A DNA stretch of 35,005 bases, from NCBI GenBank assembly GCA_003427395.1, contig BFEA01000263.1:1465062-1500066 (forward strand), given 5' to 3'. The stretch's first letter is position 1. Every line of letters starts with the position of its first letter. The position numbers and the translations under genes were made by a program. The notes under the pieces are model-generated. The model was given only the letters and a program-made list of their open reading frames with translations. It did no database searches and was not told the origin of the DNA. Source of the stretch: Chara braunii. Lineage: Eukaryota > Streptophyta > Charophyceae > Charales > Characeae. Below are positions 9,206-20,498 of the stretch, piece after piece.

Positions 9206-11708
9206 AACTTTGGTCCCCAATTTTGCCACCGGGTACAGCTTTTGCACAGATCGGCCACTACAAATATAATGCTTAATGGCCACCTTTCAGCGCCAATAAA
9301 ATTGCAAGGTCAGTGCGACAAGGGGACCCCATCGCTCCCCTGCTATTCGTGATAGTCATGGAGGCCCTGGCAGCGCTGATCCGAGCCCACCCAAGAATTG
9401 GTAAAGTGCCAATTCCAGAGATTTCAGACCATCTCATTCCGGTCACGTCGCCGTTTGCCGACGACCTCACCGTGCTCATTCGGGCGGACCGGGACAGCTT
9501 GCGGGCCCTTACTCGAACTATTCATCTCTTTTCGCTGGCGGCCGACATGAAGGTCAACCGGGGCTCAAAGACAGAAGGATGGTGGCTCCACCCTCAAGAT
9601 GAGCCCCCCCCGTCGACCCCATGGGCGCAAAAAGAGGATGCCATTAAGATCCTTGGAGTGAAGCTGGCAGCAATGGCCCCCCCCCCGGACCATGGGGATA
9701 ACCTACTAAATATCCATAGAGCGGCTTGCAAAATGGGAGGGCCTGCACACCTCGCTGGTGGGGCGGGCGCTGGCCATCAACAACGCTGTTCTTGCGGCCA
9801 TATGGTACAAATTGGCGGTATGGCCACTGACGCCTCAGCAAGATACTAGGCTACGCAAGGCCCTCACATCATACCAATGGAAGAATTCTGGCAAAACGGA
9901 AGCCTGTTTGAATAGGGTGTCTTGGGACACCCTCACGCAGCCGAGGGCCAAAGGAGGGTTGGGGATATTAGACCCCCAAAGGGAGACGGAGGCCTTGATG
10001 TTCAAGGTTCTAACCAGACTCCTCGTTGGGAATAACATTCCATGGAGACCCCTGGCCTGCCTGCAGATTGCTGGGCTAGCACCGCAATCACTCCCCCCTA
10101 ACCACATACGACCCTTCCGCTGGCGGACAAATAATCACTAGTCGGTCCCTGGCCTTCGCCGCTGCAGGCAAACGGCTGGCGGGGCACGTGCCATCAGACA
10201 GGATATCCACAATGACCCCCTGTGGCCTTCCATGATTAAGCTATGGAGGACGCGAGGGCCCAAGCAAAAACCCACCCCCAATAGGTGGCACACTATACGG
10301 AGACAACCGCTGTTCGGAAACTCCTTTATCCTGGACGACGCAGGAAAACCCTTCACGCTCACAGGTAACTCTCCGTGGCTTACCTGGGTCAAGGGAGGGA
10401 TTTATACAGTGGCCAACCTCTGGGACCATGACCGACAGAAATGGGTCTCGCCGGATAGCCTAAAACCTAGGCTGAAGCACGCAAGGAATGTTGAAGAAAG
10501 AGCCCATCAGCTCATTGAAGCGCTGGCAGCAAACTCTTAAAACAGGACCGACGATTCAACTGAACGATTGGGTGGTCAAGTATGAAGCAGACCTCCCTAG
10601 GCCGGAGCGAGTCTACAAAGTGACCAACATGGACCGTGAAAGGTGCTCGATGGAAGCCTTTACCTTTATCAGTCCGACAGACTGTCTCTCTCGATTACTC
10701 AGGGACGACGACTCGGATATCACGGAACCATGGGGGGGATTGATGATCATTGGAGTGGTAGGAGACCAAGACAAAGGATTTTTGGCATATGAATTGACCA
10801 CCCCCATTGCCCTGCTTCCCTTCGATCCGGAGGAATGGGAATGGGCAGATCAACAAACCCTGCATATTTGGGACTACACGGTCAAGGGAGGATACAGGGC
10901 AGCTAGGCCTCAGCAGCAGATTGCTAAGACAATCTCACAGCGATGGGAGCGAGACTCACCATTAAAATCGCAGCTGCTGCACAATCTCCCCTGGGCAAAT
11001 TACGCGAAACTTATGCCCACAAACCTTAGAGCCCTGCAATGGCAAATCTTGCATCACTGTCTTCCTACGCCTGATTGGATTGTATCAAGAACCGACCTTG
11101 AGCAGAAAGGGCTGCTGTCCCCAATCTGCACCTACTGTGGTAGGATGACACAGCCTGCTAGGGCAACCCTTGAACATTGCCTTCTGGCATGCCCAATGGC
11201 TGCCCAAATACGGAGATGGTGGGATGCAGCGTTCCATTCACTCACGGACCAGCATATTCCCTAGGACTTGGGCCTCATCCTCCTAGGGGAAAACCAGCAA
11301 CTATTGGCACACTGGACCCCCTTTGCCACAAATCTCTTCACGTATATGAGGTTGCATGCGCTAATGCAAGCCTGGAGAGCAAGGTGCTTGTACAGGAGAA
11401 AAAATCACCAATTTGGGCTTCAGAAAGCACAATAAGAAATAGAGGAGGAAATCAGATCCCGCACTCAAAATGCCTGGAAGATCATGAAACAAGAGTTCCA
11501 TGCTGAAAAAGATGCCGCCCTTAAGTAGACTATTAGGGAGGCGTATCGTCAGATCTGGCAGGATCCTCACCATGTCTTTTCGGAGGTCCAAGACGACCTT
11601 ACCATACAATGGAAATCCTGGAGGGAAGGAGAGCTGGCCTGGCAAAGGAAACCACTGGGCGACTTTGCAGTCCCATTTCTCCCGACCAACTTTGTGCTTG
11701 TCCCCTGA
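9206..11708 (+). pseudogene. LINE ORF2 C-terminal part: RT, thumb, zf-RVT finger
   Basis: RT pieces: IMLNGHLS (about 9268-9291), VRQGDPIAPLLFVIVMEAL (9316 on, after a one-base shift near 9307), the catalytic FADDL (about 9457-9471) and the motif-D region LFSLAADMKVN. The frame then shifts near 9740 to AINNAVLAAIWYKLAVWPL and RAKGGLGILDPQRE. A stop lies at 10139-10141, followed by QPLFGNSFI and the Trp-rich KGGIYTVANLWD. A further shift near 10500 leads to the C-terminal domain with CTYCGR...EHCLLACPMAAQIRRWW, the CX2C...HX4C finger of plant LINE ORF2 (zf-RVT). The same frame continues past stops at 11262, about 11429 and 11525 to a final TGA at 11706-11708. The endonuclease and ORF1 are absent through 5' truncation. 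The product would be a target-primed reverse transcriptase; this copy is dead. Confidence 0.85.
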
Positions 11709-12190
11709 ACTCTCACTGCATAATGACGTCCTACCCTGTGTACAGAGGTCTATCCATTACTATCCCCTTCCCGTCCTGCCCCACTTGCTTCTCTGCCCCC
11801 TGTCAAGCTGTCCTACCTTCCCCCAACCCTGCCCACGACCCTGCCCCTCCGACAACCATTATCCTTCTGCATACACAAGGGTGGTCGTGTGACTTCAAGA
11901 CTATGGACTATGCCAGTAACAGTTCACTGGACACAGGGGCTGGCACCTACAGCTGCAACGGGCCAACAGATCACAGGGACCGGGTGCTGCAGCTGGAAGG
12001 GGCCAAGAGATCAGCACATGTTGTCAGACATGGGATGCAGGAGGCACAACAAAGCTCCGGCCACGACACAGGCACCGGCTGGCCGCTCAGCACCCATGGG
12101 ACAGGCTACGTGGACGTAAGATGCAAGGAGCCCCTATAGTGGGCCAATGGCATCCAGAGCCTTTTCGTGGCAACAGGATGAGCTGAGGGG
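11709..12190 (+). other. Probable start of LINE 3' untranslated region
   Basis: No coding signal is recognised. The sequence is C-rich (about 11755-11860) and follows the ORF2 stop directly. The boundary with element C gag is uncertain: gag similarity on the minus strand fades at about 12196 (after SMLSRV), so the join lies between about 12120 and 12196. Confidence 0.45.
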
Positions 12191-12195
12191 TAGGG

Positions 12196-13176
12196 GACTC
12201 GGGATAGCATGGAGAGTGATCCACGCCACTTACTTTGGCCTAGTCTCACAAGCTCGTCATTTGCTTTGCGGCCCTTTTCCTTATCTGCAAATCTGGTTTC
12301 CAGACCCTGAAAGATGGCATCCAGACCAATGACAGCAATCCAATCATCCAACTGCTTTTGAGCCTTGCTGGCCTCTGAAGTTGCCCATTTTAGTGCGGCC
12401 CCTGACAGGAGGGCCACTGTGGCACGTGCCTTGTCCACCTCGGGGCAGGTATAGCCCCTGAGGTAAGACCTCATCTGGGCTATCCAGTCTGAGACGTCCA
12501 CTTTGGGGTNTTCCCCAGTGAACTTCTCAGGCTGGGCCATCTTGGGAAATCGCAGTTCCGGCTGCACAGTGCCGGAACCCGGTTCCCCTGTGGGCACAGT
12601 CCCAGAGACCTGCGCCACCTTCTCTTTTGGAGGAGGTGGTGAAGTCTTGGGAGAACCAGGACGGGATGATTGTGGTGTGGGCACCGGAGGAGGGCTAAGA
12701 GGAGGAGGGCTAGTAGGGTGAGGAGAGGGTACAGGAGTAGGAGGGAAATGTTGGAAGAACGGTGCTGACAACTTTTCCAGCTTGCTGTCAATAGATGACA
12801 GCTGGAACTCAACTGCTGAGATCCGTTCATCCCAGGATGTGAAAACATCCCGGTTGTGTGCGGATTCCAGCAGTACCAGTTCTGCAAGATTCCGCGTGAC
12901 ATCAGCCACGCGGGCGTCAGCAGGGACCTTGACAATAGTGTCCAGCAGCTCAGATCTTCTGGTTGCTGCTTCTCCTCTCCTAATGGCCTCTGCCTTCTCC
13001 CTCTTTAGTCTCTCTACTTCCCTTCCTGCATCTGCAGCAGCTTTCTCTGCTGCTTTCAGGGCGGCGTCCACAAGCTCTTCCTCAGTCAGGGGGTTTTGCT
13101 CACCCCTGCCTGGCTCAGGCTTCACCGACGTCTCCCCGCCTTCAGCAGGTCCCTTAGCCTTGTCCTCAGTGGCCAT
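12196..13176 (-). pseudogene. Element C gag, N-terminal and capsid part, truncated
   Basis: The minus-strand frame starts at ATG 13174-13176 and runs without a stop for about 325 residues. Residues 1-80 are an acidic then Lys/Arg/Glu/Ala-rich helical region (EEELVDAALKAAEKAAADAG, VERLKREKAEAIRR), likely coiled coil. Residues 80-135 are helical, 138-175 Pro/Ser-rich, and from about 205 a retrotransposon gag fold appears (FPKMAQPEKFTGE, VSDWIAQMRSYLRGY, ATVALLSGAALKWA, LDAIFQGLETRFADKEK, ELVRLGQSKWRGS). Then similarity stops where it meets the LINE; no zinc knuckle or pol follows. One N (12510) sits in a codon. The leader, PBS and LTR of the same element lie upstream. An unmutated start region suggests it is younger than family A, but the element is cut off. 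Confidence 0.8.
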
Positions 13177-14404
13177 GATTGTCTTTTCAGATTTTATTTG
13201 TCAGAAAACAAATAAAATAAAATAAAATTCAAATTACTGTTCACACACAGAACACAAATAAAAGGAATTTAACTGTGCTGTTTCGTAAAAGATTACAAAA
13301 GGTTTGGGATTTACGGCAGGTAGTGCTAAATGTCAGAAAACAGTCTGGGAGATTACAGGCTCAGGCCAACGTTCGAAACCTTCAACAGAATGGCCACGTC
13401 TGAGCATGCAACCCGATCAACAAGGCAATGATGTTTGTGATCAGGCTCGTTGCAGAGCCTTCCCAAAACCATTCGCATTCTACAGCAAGCGGGAGAGATA
13501 CTTTTTCAATGCAATCAGGAAAAGAAAAAAAATAAAACCGGAGCGGATTTCAATTACCGCTAGTGCAGTCTGCAGATGGCTCTTATTCTAATCAAAACGG
13601 AATATGTCGTTATACTAGCAATCTGCCATCGGCAGAGTGACACTTAATGAACCATTTTCTGACTGACAACTGTAGTTAGCGACTGACAGAACTGAGGGAC
13701 AAACCACAACGGACTGACAATCAGCCACCGTTTTCGGTTGGCACACACAGGACTGACTGCGCACTCACAGCAGATCAGAAACGGTTAATTACATCTCCAT
13801 TTGTAGATTAGAATAGGGGGACAGCTGACAACCTACCTAACATAGACTGGACACGGACTGACGACTGACAGGCTCTGACAACCACTGACAGGGTCTGATG
13901 ACGGCCAAGAAATACAGGAACAGACTCACTTGAACGAAACGTGATTGAAGATATCTGGCTGGTCAACCGTTGACCGCCAATCTGCTGCAAGTAGACCAGT
14001 CTGACGTCGATGTCAGACTTGCAGCGAAAATTCCATGAATCTTCCAATCAAACTTGTCAAAGTAACTGCAGCAGCGGCCCAGATTGAAGTCCCACGCCGT
14101 CTGCAAGCATGGTCTGCGACTTGAGGGTCACCCGACACTCAGGTCCACCGGGCCACTTAGGGTTGACGCAGCGGTCAACTCTGCTCTCGCCAGCTGAAAC
14201 TTCCCGTGAACGTTCCACCACTCCGTATCTTTTTTTTGTTTTTTTTTGTTTGTTTTGATAGCGGTAATTCTCCCCTCGCACACTACCTTCCACCACCTCT
14301 CACCAACGACATCCATTGAAGAAAGCGGACAACAAGTCCCTACTCCAACCGCCGCTCAGAAAGGAGGTTGCCACTCAATTGCTCGCCGGTTGCACACGGT
14401 TGCG
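13177..14404 (-). other. Element C leader with scattered CTGACA repeats
   Basis: No gene is seen between gag and the PBS. Between about 13660 and 13900 the words GACTGACA or CTGACA recur about nine times at irregular spacing (near 13661, 13681, 13711, 13751, 13822, 13857, 13864, 13874 and 13883). An A-rich stretch (13200-13280) lies next to the gag start, and a T-rich stretch with G interruptions lies at 14228-14256. Frames on either strand here do not resemble known proteins. Confidence 0.5.
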
Positions 14405-14416
14405 GCTCCGATACCA
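14405..14416 (-). promoter_or_regulatory. Primer-binding site of element C
   Basis: The plus strand reads GCTCCGATACCA, so the element strand is TGGTATCGGAGC, one change from the initiator-Met tRNA complement. The same variant occurs at 22259-22270. It is two bases from a TG that starts the LTR. Confidence 0.85.
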
Positions 14417-14418
14417 AC

Positions 14419-15480
14419 TGTTATGTACCCGATTGAACTTCAATCCACAACGAATTCACACGTTCCCATACACGCATGCAATTGCAGAGTAGACTCGAAG
14501 GAGGCAAATCCACACAAAACCGGAGAGAAGATATGCACAGCGGAAGCTCGAAAGACACAGGAAATTGAAAAACGAATTTCAATTCTGTAATCCCCCGTCC
14601 TCCTCCAATCAATCCAAAGTACTTGTTCCGAGAATCACAACCGCGTTTACAACAACCCCGAACAACCCGAAAACAAGTATCCAACGAAGTCTACAGGAGT
14701 CTTCTTCTTCCTCCTCGCCACCTCATACCCCTGGCTATGGCTGCCGTGGCAGCAGTAACCCCACAGCCGTCACAACCTGCCAGTTTGAACCAGCAACACC
14801 AATAATAGCAGTGCCAGCTCAGTGCCTGCATGACAGTGCAGCGTTGGAAGTCCTGATGAAGAAGGAGACAACCAATCCAGTACTTCGAAGAAGACAAAAA
14901 CGAAGTTCCTCTTGAGGAGGAACAGCAAATATGGCTGCCAAGTGTAAAAGGCAGCGCCCAAACCCAAACAACACAGTCCTGGAGAAGCTCTTGTGCAGAG
15001 CTGCTGATAGCAGCAGTGCTATGTCCAACTTCGTGTCCCAGCCCCAGCTATGGCTGGGCTTCGAGGAAGAAGATGTCCTCGCCCAAAATAACGCAGCAAC
15101 GCTTCGGCCACGAACGGGCAGCGTTCCCCCAGCAATCGTCCCGAGAAAAGACCCCGACACTAATTTTCTGCCCGCTACTTCTACTCCCGGACTAGACCTA
15201 CGAGAGCAACCTAAGACTCCTTGTACCTACCGAGGAAACGGGAAAAAGGGACCCAGACCTATGACAGGGCAAAAGAAAAGGCCGAATGGCCCAAGCCTAC
15301 CAAACAGAGATCACTAGTGGCAGACTTAGGGATCAAGTCCCAGAGGACGCAACACTCACAAACAAAACAGACACACACACGTTACAAGTCACGGGATCAA
15401 GTCCCGCAAAGCTCAAAACAAGCAAACAGCAGGCAAACAGGCAACACAGCAAACAAAGGTTGCGGGATCAAATCCGGACA
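14419..15480 (-). repeat. Element C 5' LTR, right end uncertain
   Basis: The left edge is clear: TGTTATGTACCC follows the PBS. No second copy lies in the window, so the right edge cannot be fixed; I place it at a CA at 15479-15480 only as a guess. Three similar words, GGGATCAAGTCCC (about 15329 and 15393) and GGGATCAAATCC (about 15463), lie near that end. Plus-strand frames here (for example 14931-15317) match nothing I know. Confidence 0.45.
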
Positions 15481-16572
15481 ATGACAAAATGGACAAGATT
15501 AGTATACAGCCCGCTTGTAACACTGCAATTCCTTGCAACTCGTTGACCCAATGATTTATGTGTTTTTCTGTATTCCTCGAGGGGTAGCCTCTGATGAGTC
15601 GTTTGGCCCCTGGGACAGAGGCTCATATGAGCATGATTTTGCCTCTGATTGGGCTTTTTCTTCCGCGGCCAGGGCCCTTCTGGCTGCTTGGATGTAGGTC
15701 ATCGCCATGGTGTACTACTGCCCCTTGTAATTTTGCAGTAGTTGAATACTTGGACTTAAAGGAAATTCCGAGTTGCAGATTATCTGACCACTTTGCGGTC
15801 CTCTAGCTCCCTCTTGCGGATGGTGTCTAAGGGGGGGCACAGTCCTCGATCGGTTCCCCTGTCGGGACTCAGAAGGATGTTCGCGGCACTCTTGTCTTGT
15901 TTAACAACGGGCACGATTGACTGAGCTTGAAAATGCCCGAAATTCGTCAGCGATTCCTCTCCCCGCCTGGGGATCGGAGTTCTGGTCGGGTGGAGCTGCG
16001 GGGAATTTCGAAGTGTAGTGTGTTCGTGGTAACACTGTCCCTCCCCGCCTAGGTGGTCGTGAGTAGTACCGAGGCAAATTAGCCAGATACTAATAATAAT
16101 AATGTATAATCTTAAAAGCGGAATGTTGAAAAGGGAAGATAGTGTTGTATGCTATTTCCCGAAAAAGTTAAAGCAGAAGGCTGATCCAAAATAATGGGGT
16201 ATCATGCGTTCGCTTGTCAAATCCTCGTTCTTTGTTCAGTTGTCCTTCTTCGAATTATTTGTGACTTAAATAAATTGAGTTGTGGTATCAACAGGCATAT
16301 TTAAAACTAAAGCAAAGGGCATTGTCAAAAGACTTACCTGTTCACCAGGAGATGTGTATGTCATGTCTGTTTGGGTAAGGGTGTGTCTGTACGTGCAGGC
16401 AGTGTGTCTGTTCGTGCCAAGTAAAGTGTCTGTTCAAGCAGTAAATGTGTCTGTTCGTTGAGAGTTGTGCCAGAGTTGTGCCTGTCCGAAAGTAAAGTCA
16501 ATAGGCACAGTCCCAGTTCTGGTCTAAGTCCAGGGGTCAGTCCAGATCCAGACTTTCAAGTCCAAATTCAGG
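15481..16572. other. Unassigned DNA before the sequence gap
   Basis: I see no supportable gene. A short plus-strand frame (15594-15806) ends with SCRLSDHFAVL, which recalls the SDH motif at the end of LINE endonucleases, but the support is a few residues. A (TAA)n-like stretch lies at 16090-16105. Confidence 0.3.
16380..16465. repeat. Degenerate 21-24 bp tandem repeat (TGTGTCTGTTCGTGC)
   Basis: GTGTCTGT followed by a variable tail recurs at about 16383, 16404, 16426 and 16447. It lies about 110 bases left of the N run. Confidence 0.7.
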
Positions 16573-16962
16573 NNNNNNNNNNNNNNNNNNNNNNNNNNNN
16601 NNNNNNNNNNNNNNNNNNNNNNNNNNNNNNNNNNNNNNNNNNNNNNNNNNNNNNNNNNNNNNNNNNNNNNNNNNNNNNNNNNNNNNNNNNNNNNNNNNNN
16701 NNNNNNNNNNNNNNNNNNNNNNNNNNNNNNNNNNNNNNNNNNNNNNNNNNNNNNNNNNNNNNNNNNNNNNNNNNNNNNNNNNNNNNNNNNNNNNNNNNNN
16801 NNNNNNNNNNNNNNNNNNNNNNNNNNNNNNNNNNNNNNNNNNNNNNNNNNNNNNNNNNNNNNNNNNNNNNNNNNNNNNNNNNNNNNNNNNNNNNNNNNNN
16901 NNNNNNNNNNNNNNNNNNNNNNNNNNNNNNNNNNNNNNNNNNNNNNNNNNNNNNNNNNNNNN
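16573..16962. other. Assembly gap, 390 N
   Basis: A run of N. Open frames that cross it are meaningless. Repeats lie on both sides (16380-16465 and 16982-17130), so a repeat may have broken the assembly. Confidence 0.99.
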
Positions 16963-16981
16963 CTTACCTGAGTTGGATGTG

Positions 16982-17130
16982 ATCTGCAGAGGTGGCATTG
17001 ATGAGTGGTGACCACATTGATGACTTGGAGACTATCTGCAGGGGTAGCACTGATTCACTGGAAGGCATATTGATGAGTTGGCAAGATATTGGTGTTGCGC
17101 TGATGAGCGCTGGACTCAGGGAAACTTTGA
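16982..17130. repeat. Degenerate 52-bp tandem repeat, about 2.5 units
   Basis: ATCTGCAG(A/G)GGT(G/A)GCA(T/C)TGAT begins at 16982 and 17034, each copy followed by TTGATGA(C/G)TTGG, and a partial third unit ends near GCGCTGATGAGCGCTGG (about 17097-17113). This array starts 20 bases after the N run. Confidence 0.65.
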
Positions 17131-17142
17131 AACACTTTGTAT

Positions 17143-17402
17143 TCATATTTTTGATAATATAAGCTGTGAAACTCGGTTCTCATCTTCTCTACCTTTGTCT
17201 ATTATGTGATCAATTAAATGACGCACTATGATGTGGTAGGTCTCTGTTTTACAATGCATCGGGCTGAAGGGCATGGGACGCTGGACCCGGTTTCCAGCAG
17301 GTGCAACTCCCCACCTATAGAATGGAGTCATCCAATACACGGGCCAGTAGAAGGGGTGTCTGCTCTTACCAGCATCCCTCCTACTCCCGGCAGCGATGTT
17401 TC
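17143..17402. other. Unassigned DNA before the A-tail, perhaps LINE 3' UTR
   Basis: A minus-strand frame (17143-17340) contains HLIDHIIDKG, loosely like the end of gypsy pol, but it is too short to claim. The last ~100 bases before the A-run have no open frame and are the best candidate for the LINE 3' end. Confidence 0.3.
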
Positions 17403-17418
17403 AAAAAAAAAAAAAAAA
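17403..17418 (+). other. 16-A tail at the LINE/gypsy junction
   Basis: Sixteen A follow TGTTTC, and the next base (17419) resumes gypsy RT on the other strand at the Pro codon of IEVHP. This marks the 3' end of a plus-strand, reverse-transcribed insertion. Confidence 0.85.
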
Positions 17419-18330
17419 GGATGAACCTCTATCTGGTGGCACCCTGACTTCAAATTTATCTTAGAGTAGTACTTGCAGCTCTGCACCTGATCCAACGGAT
17501 CATCTATACGGGGCAGTGGTTCTGCATTTTTCATTGTAACGGCCTTCAGACACCTATAGTCAATGCACATTCTGAGCTCTCCCTATTTCTTGGGAACAAA
17601 GAGAACAGGTGCTCCAAATGGGGACGAACTGGGCCTAATCCGCCCCTTCTCGAGGAGCTCATCTAACTGTCTGCTCAGCTCCTCCAACACCTTAAGAGAC
17701 ATCCTATACACTGCTCCTTTGGGAGTCTTACTGCCAGGCAAAAATGCAGTGCTGGATAGGATGCGAAACTACTCCTGAAGGAGATTCTGACAGATCTGCG
17801 TACTCCTCCAACAGCTTGGCAATAAGTGGGCTGGTAGGTTCCTTGTTTTTAGGCTCGGTGACTGGCCTAACATAGGCCACAAAGACTTGCTCTTCTAAGT
17901 GCTCCTTCACCAAACGTGCGAACGAGGGAGCACAAAGACAACAATGTGTCAAAGGGTTGTCTACAGTTGACTCATGAAACAGGCGAGCCGTCTTGACGTC
18001 GCCTGAAGGACTAAGAAGCCTACACTCGCGCTCTCTTAAGTGTAGTGAAGCCCCTGCTGCCTCCCCTCAGTCCATACCTAGGACCATATCGAATGGGAGA
18101 TTGTCTTCAACGAGGAGAATTAGGGAATGGCGAACTCTTTCTACCTTCTCATCTTTCTCTAGGCTGAAGTATGCATGGACTCCCTCGAAGTAATCCTCGA
18201 TTCGCATTGTGCGATTGTCTCCAAGGATGCTGGCCATGGGATCTTCTAGCTTTTGGACTGTCACATTTAACTTTAGTTTCTGCAACGCCTTTCAGCTCTT
18301 GCTCCTATGAGGGAAGCGCCTAGAGAGGCT
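17419..18330 (-). pseudogene. A3 pol 5' half: protease remnant and RT N-terminal part
   Basis: Minus-strand RT (17419-17570 and upstream) shows the order [11 protein letters not shown] (one stop near 17589), [20 protein letters not shown] and motif A as KINLKSGCHQIEVHP. The catalytic Asp of motif A is Asn (codon 17454-17456), so the enzyme would be inactive even if joined. Upstream is the YRMSP linker (about 17690-17710), then a stretch with HCCLCAPSF (about 17920-17950), and a protease tail with LPFDMVLGMD (18067-18100) preceded by the Leu/Val-rich strand region to 18285. The first catalytic DTGA motif is not recognisable. The missing C-terminal half of RT lies at 6639-9205. Confidence 0.82.
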
Positions 18331-18439
18331 CTGACACAAGCAATCTTTGGACAACTGACTAGGCGTTGTCCAACAACCTCTGCCATAGGCTCATGTGTGT
18401 TGGGAGTTTGTACGTGGCGCACACTCTCTTCTCCACATG

Positions 18440-20498
18440 GCCTAGGGGTAAGGGCAGCTGCGACCCCTACTGGCGGTTGCCTTTTGCTGCGTCTGCAACA
18501 GATCGTCGGGCATCCCTATACTTGGGGCAATATTTGATGATGTGCCCCGGGTCACCGCAATAAATGCACTGACCCGCGTCTATCCTCTTCTGCCGTATTG
18601 TTTGATCCATGCCCAACGATTCCCAGGGTCTGCCCTGAGGCAGACCAGGGTGCCATGAACCCTTCCCGGGAAGTGACGGGTTAGAACGTGGATGGTTTTG
18701 CGGGGGACCTTGACCCCTTCCCCCCACTTGGCAGTTGCCTCTACCACGAACCCCCTGACCGCCCTGTCCTCGAACACCAGAGGCCTGGCCCTCTTGGCTC
18801 TGGCCCCTTCCTCTACCCTGCAAGCTCCCTCCGGACACGACAACAGCATAAGTACTCCCCTGACTTACACTATTGTTCTCCTCTTCGAGGCCCCACTCAA
18901 TCTGGTTATAGGGGACCTCCTCCATACCACCTTCATCTAAAGTGAGGATCAGATGATCCTTGGCCCTGACTTGGCCAAAGATGGTACAACCCTTCCACTT
19001 TTGGCCTTTGTCAATGTCCTTGTGCCAAAACGTGGAATCTGGTATAGACTGTGCCTCAAAAAATACTTCATCCCTACTTAGTGTATCGTAGGTCATGTTG
19101 GGCTGTTTACTCTTTTCATAAAATTGTATGTGCAAGGCTTCGAGCATGGCACGAAAGAAAAATTGAACCAATTGGGGCTCAATGACCCCATGGTCAGGGA
19201 CAGCGACTAACTCATCCATCACTTCCTTGAGTGCCCTTGCACTCTTCCACTGTCGTGAGTGAATGGCCTGCAGTTTGTCAGAGGCCTTGAGCCCCTAGTG
19301 ACATTCGTAAACCGATCTTGAAGGGCGTTCAAAAACTCGCTTAGGGGTGTGATTGCAAAGTAGGCGAGCATATCATTATCACATTTGTCGGCGCGGGCTA
19401 ACGATCTTGCAAAACTAGAGGCCTCATCTCTGAGGGCGTGGAAGGTGACGGGGACTTGCTCCTCGGGAGTGATATCTTGAAGGTGCACATAAGAGTTTAC
19501 GTTGGCCTCCCAGTTATTGAAGTTCGCTCCCTTTTTCCAACTGTAGGGATCAGGGAACTTCACCTTAATGCGCTTTCTACGGGGGCGTGCTTCCTCCTGG
19601 TTTGGGGGCGTTGCCTTGGCAGCTCTTATAGCGCCTCTGCATTAACTTCTCTGTCTTTTCTAATCGTGCCTGCACTTTTATGCCCACATGAAGCATCATA
19701 TCACATGCAAAGTCTTTCAAGCCTAAGTGTATGGACTGCAAGGCAATATCATGGCCCCTCAGATGACGAAATTGCTCTTGTTGTGCCCTCAACATCACCT
19801 CCACGTTTTGAGACAGGAGTCCAATTTGGGTCTTGAAATCGGCGGTCTCATCCAACTCTCCTCCCCTCTCTGCAGCCTCATTCAATCTCTTCTCCATCTC
19901 GTATGCCGCCTCCATTCGCATTCTCCTTTCCCTGGTTAGGCGCAACTTTCACTCCAGCCTTTTCTCCTCATCCATAGCCTGCCAACGCAAGGGATTTTCC
20001 TCCGCATGGATCTCCTGTATCGCCGCCTCCCTCTCGGCCTGGGGAACATATAACATGGCTTACTCTTCTTCTCCCAGCGACAGGTTAGCCACCCACTTTG
20101 TCACTATCTTCTCCAGCCTTGTATCTGCTGGCTCCGTTCCACTTGACTCCCCTCTTTCCTCTCTCCTCACATTTCTTTCCAGGGGAATCTCTTCTTCTTC
20201 TTCTTCTTCTTCAACTGAGGCCGCAACTTCTTCTTTTTATTTTTGCAACCTCTTCAATTCTTCCTCCAACTCTTTCTCTTTCTTGGCCTTCTCTGCCAGG
20301 AGTGCCACTTTCTTCGCTTTTTCCTCTAACTCCTTCTCTCTTATGGCCTTCTTCTCTGCCAAGGGTGGTCCTTGTACCACCCCTCGTCTTGACTCTACAT
20401 GTGGACGTGTGCATGAAGCCTAATGGGAGCAATAGACGCCAAAGGGTCCCCCACAGGGAGAACCTCATGAGCAAGGAGTACATGGGGTAATCGTCCAT
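18440..20498 (-). pseudogene. A3 gag: coiled coil, capsid-like part, RG-rich part, CCHC knuckle
   Basis: The best start is ATG 20496-20498 (TTCACCATGGAC), giving MDDYPMYSLLMRFSLWGTLW, a hydrophobic N-terminus; the A1 copy has the same start. A deletion of about 45 bases near 20370 compared with A1 shifts the frame out of the Lys/Glu coiled coil. Later pieces are Arg/Glu helices (19577-19945), a capsid-like block (19219-19563: PDPYSWKKGANFNNWEANVN, SFARSLARADK, PLSEFLNALQDRF), the C-terminal capsid helices (19050-19222), an Arg/Gly/Gln-rich region (about 18650-18850) and the zinc knuckle CIYCGDPGHIIKYC (18527-18568). The piece at 18467-19222 is open for 251 residues, the longest intact part. 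RG-rich regions beside CCHC knuckles usually bind RNA. Confidence 0.8.

Larger units (their letters stand above)
9206..17418 (+). mobile_element. LINE insertion, 5'-truncated, ending in poly(A), with later nested DNA
   Basis: The plus-strand LINE reading starts at 9206, the base after the gypsy RT codon for Asp, with NFGPQF...[17 protein letters not shown], a typical stretch just before the RGVRQGDP motif. ORF2 ends at 11708. The far end is a run of 16 A (17403-17418) directly abutting the other half of the same gypsy RT. This is the expected form of a target-primed LINE copy: truncated 5' end inside RT, A-tail at the 3' end. No target-site duplication is visible. The DNA between 12190 and about 17140 is foreign to the LINE (element C and a gap). 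That both ends belong to one insertion is inference from the matched gypsy halves. Confidence 0.65.

Noticed and set aside
15594-15806. LINE endonuclease fragment
   Set aside because: Support is limited to SDH near the end of a 70-residue frame, too little to call.
16458-17015. Frames across the N run
   Set aside because: Most of each frame is unknown sequence.
16982-17130. Possible CRISPR-like array
   Set aside because: The repeats are degenerate, adjacent and few, without unique spacers, and the context is eukaryotic.
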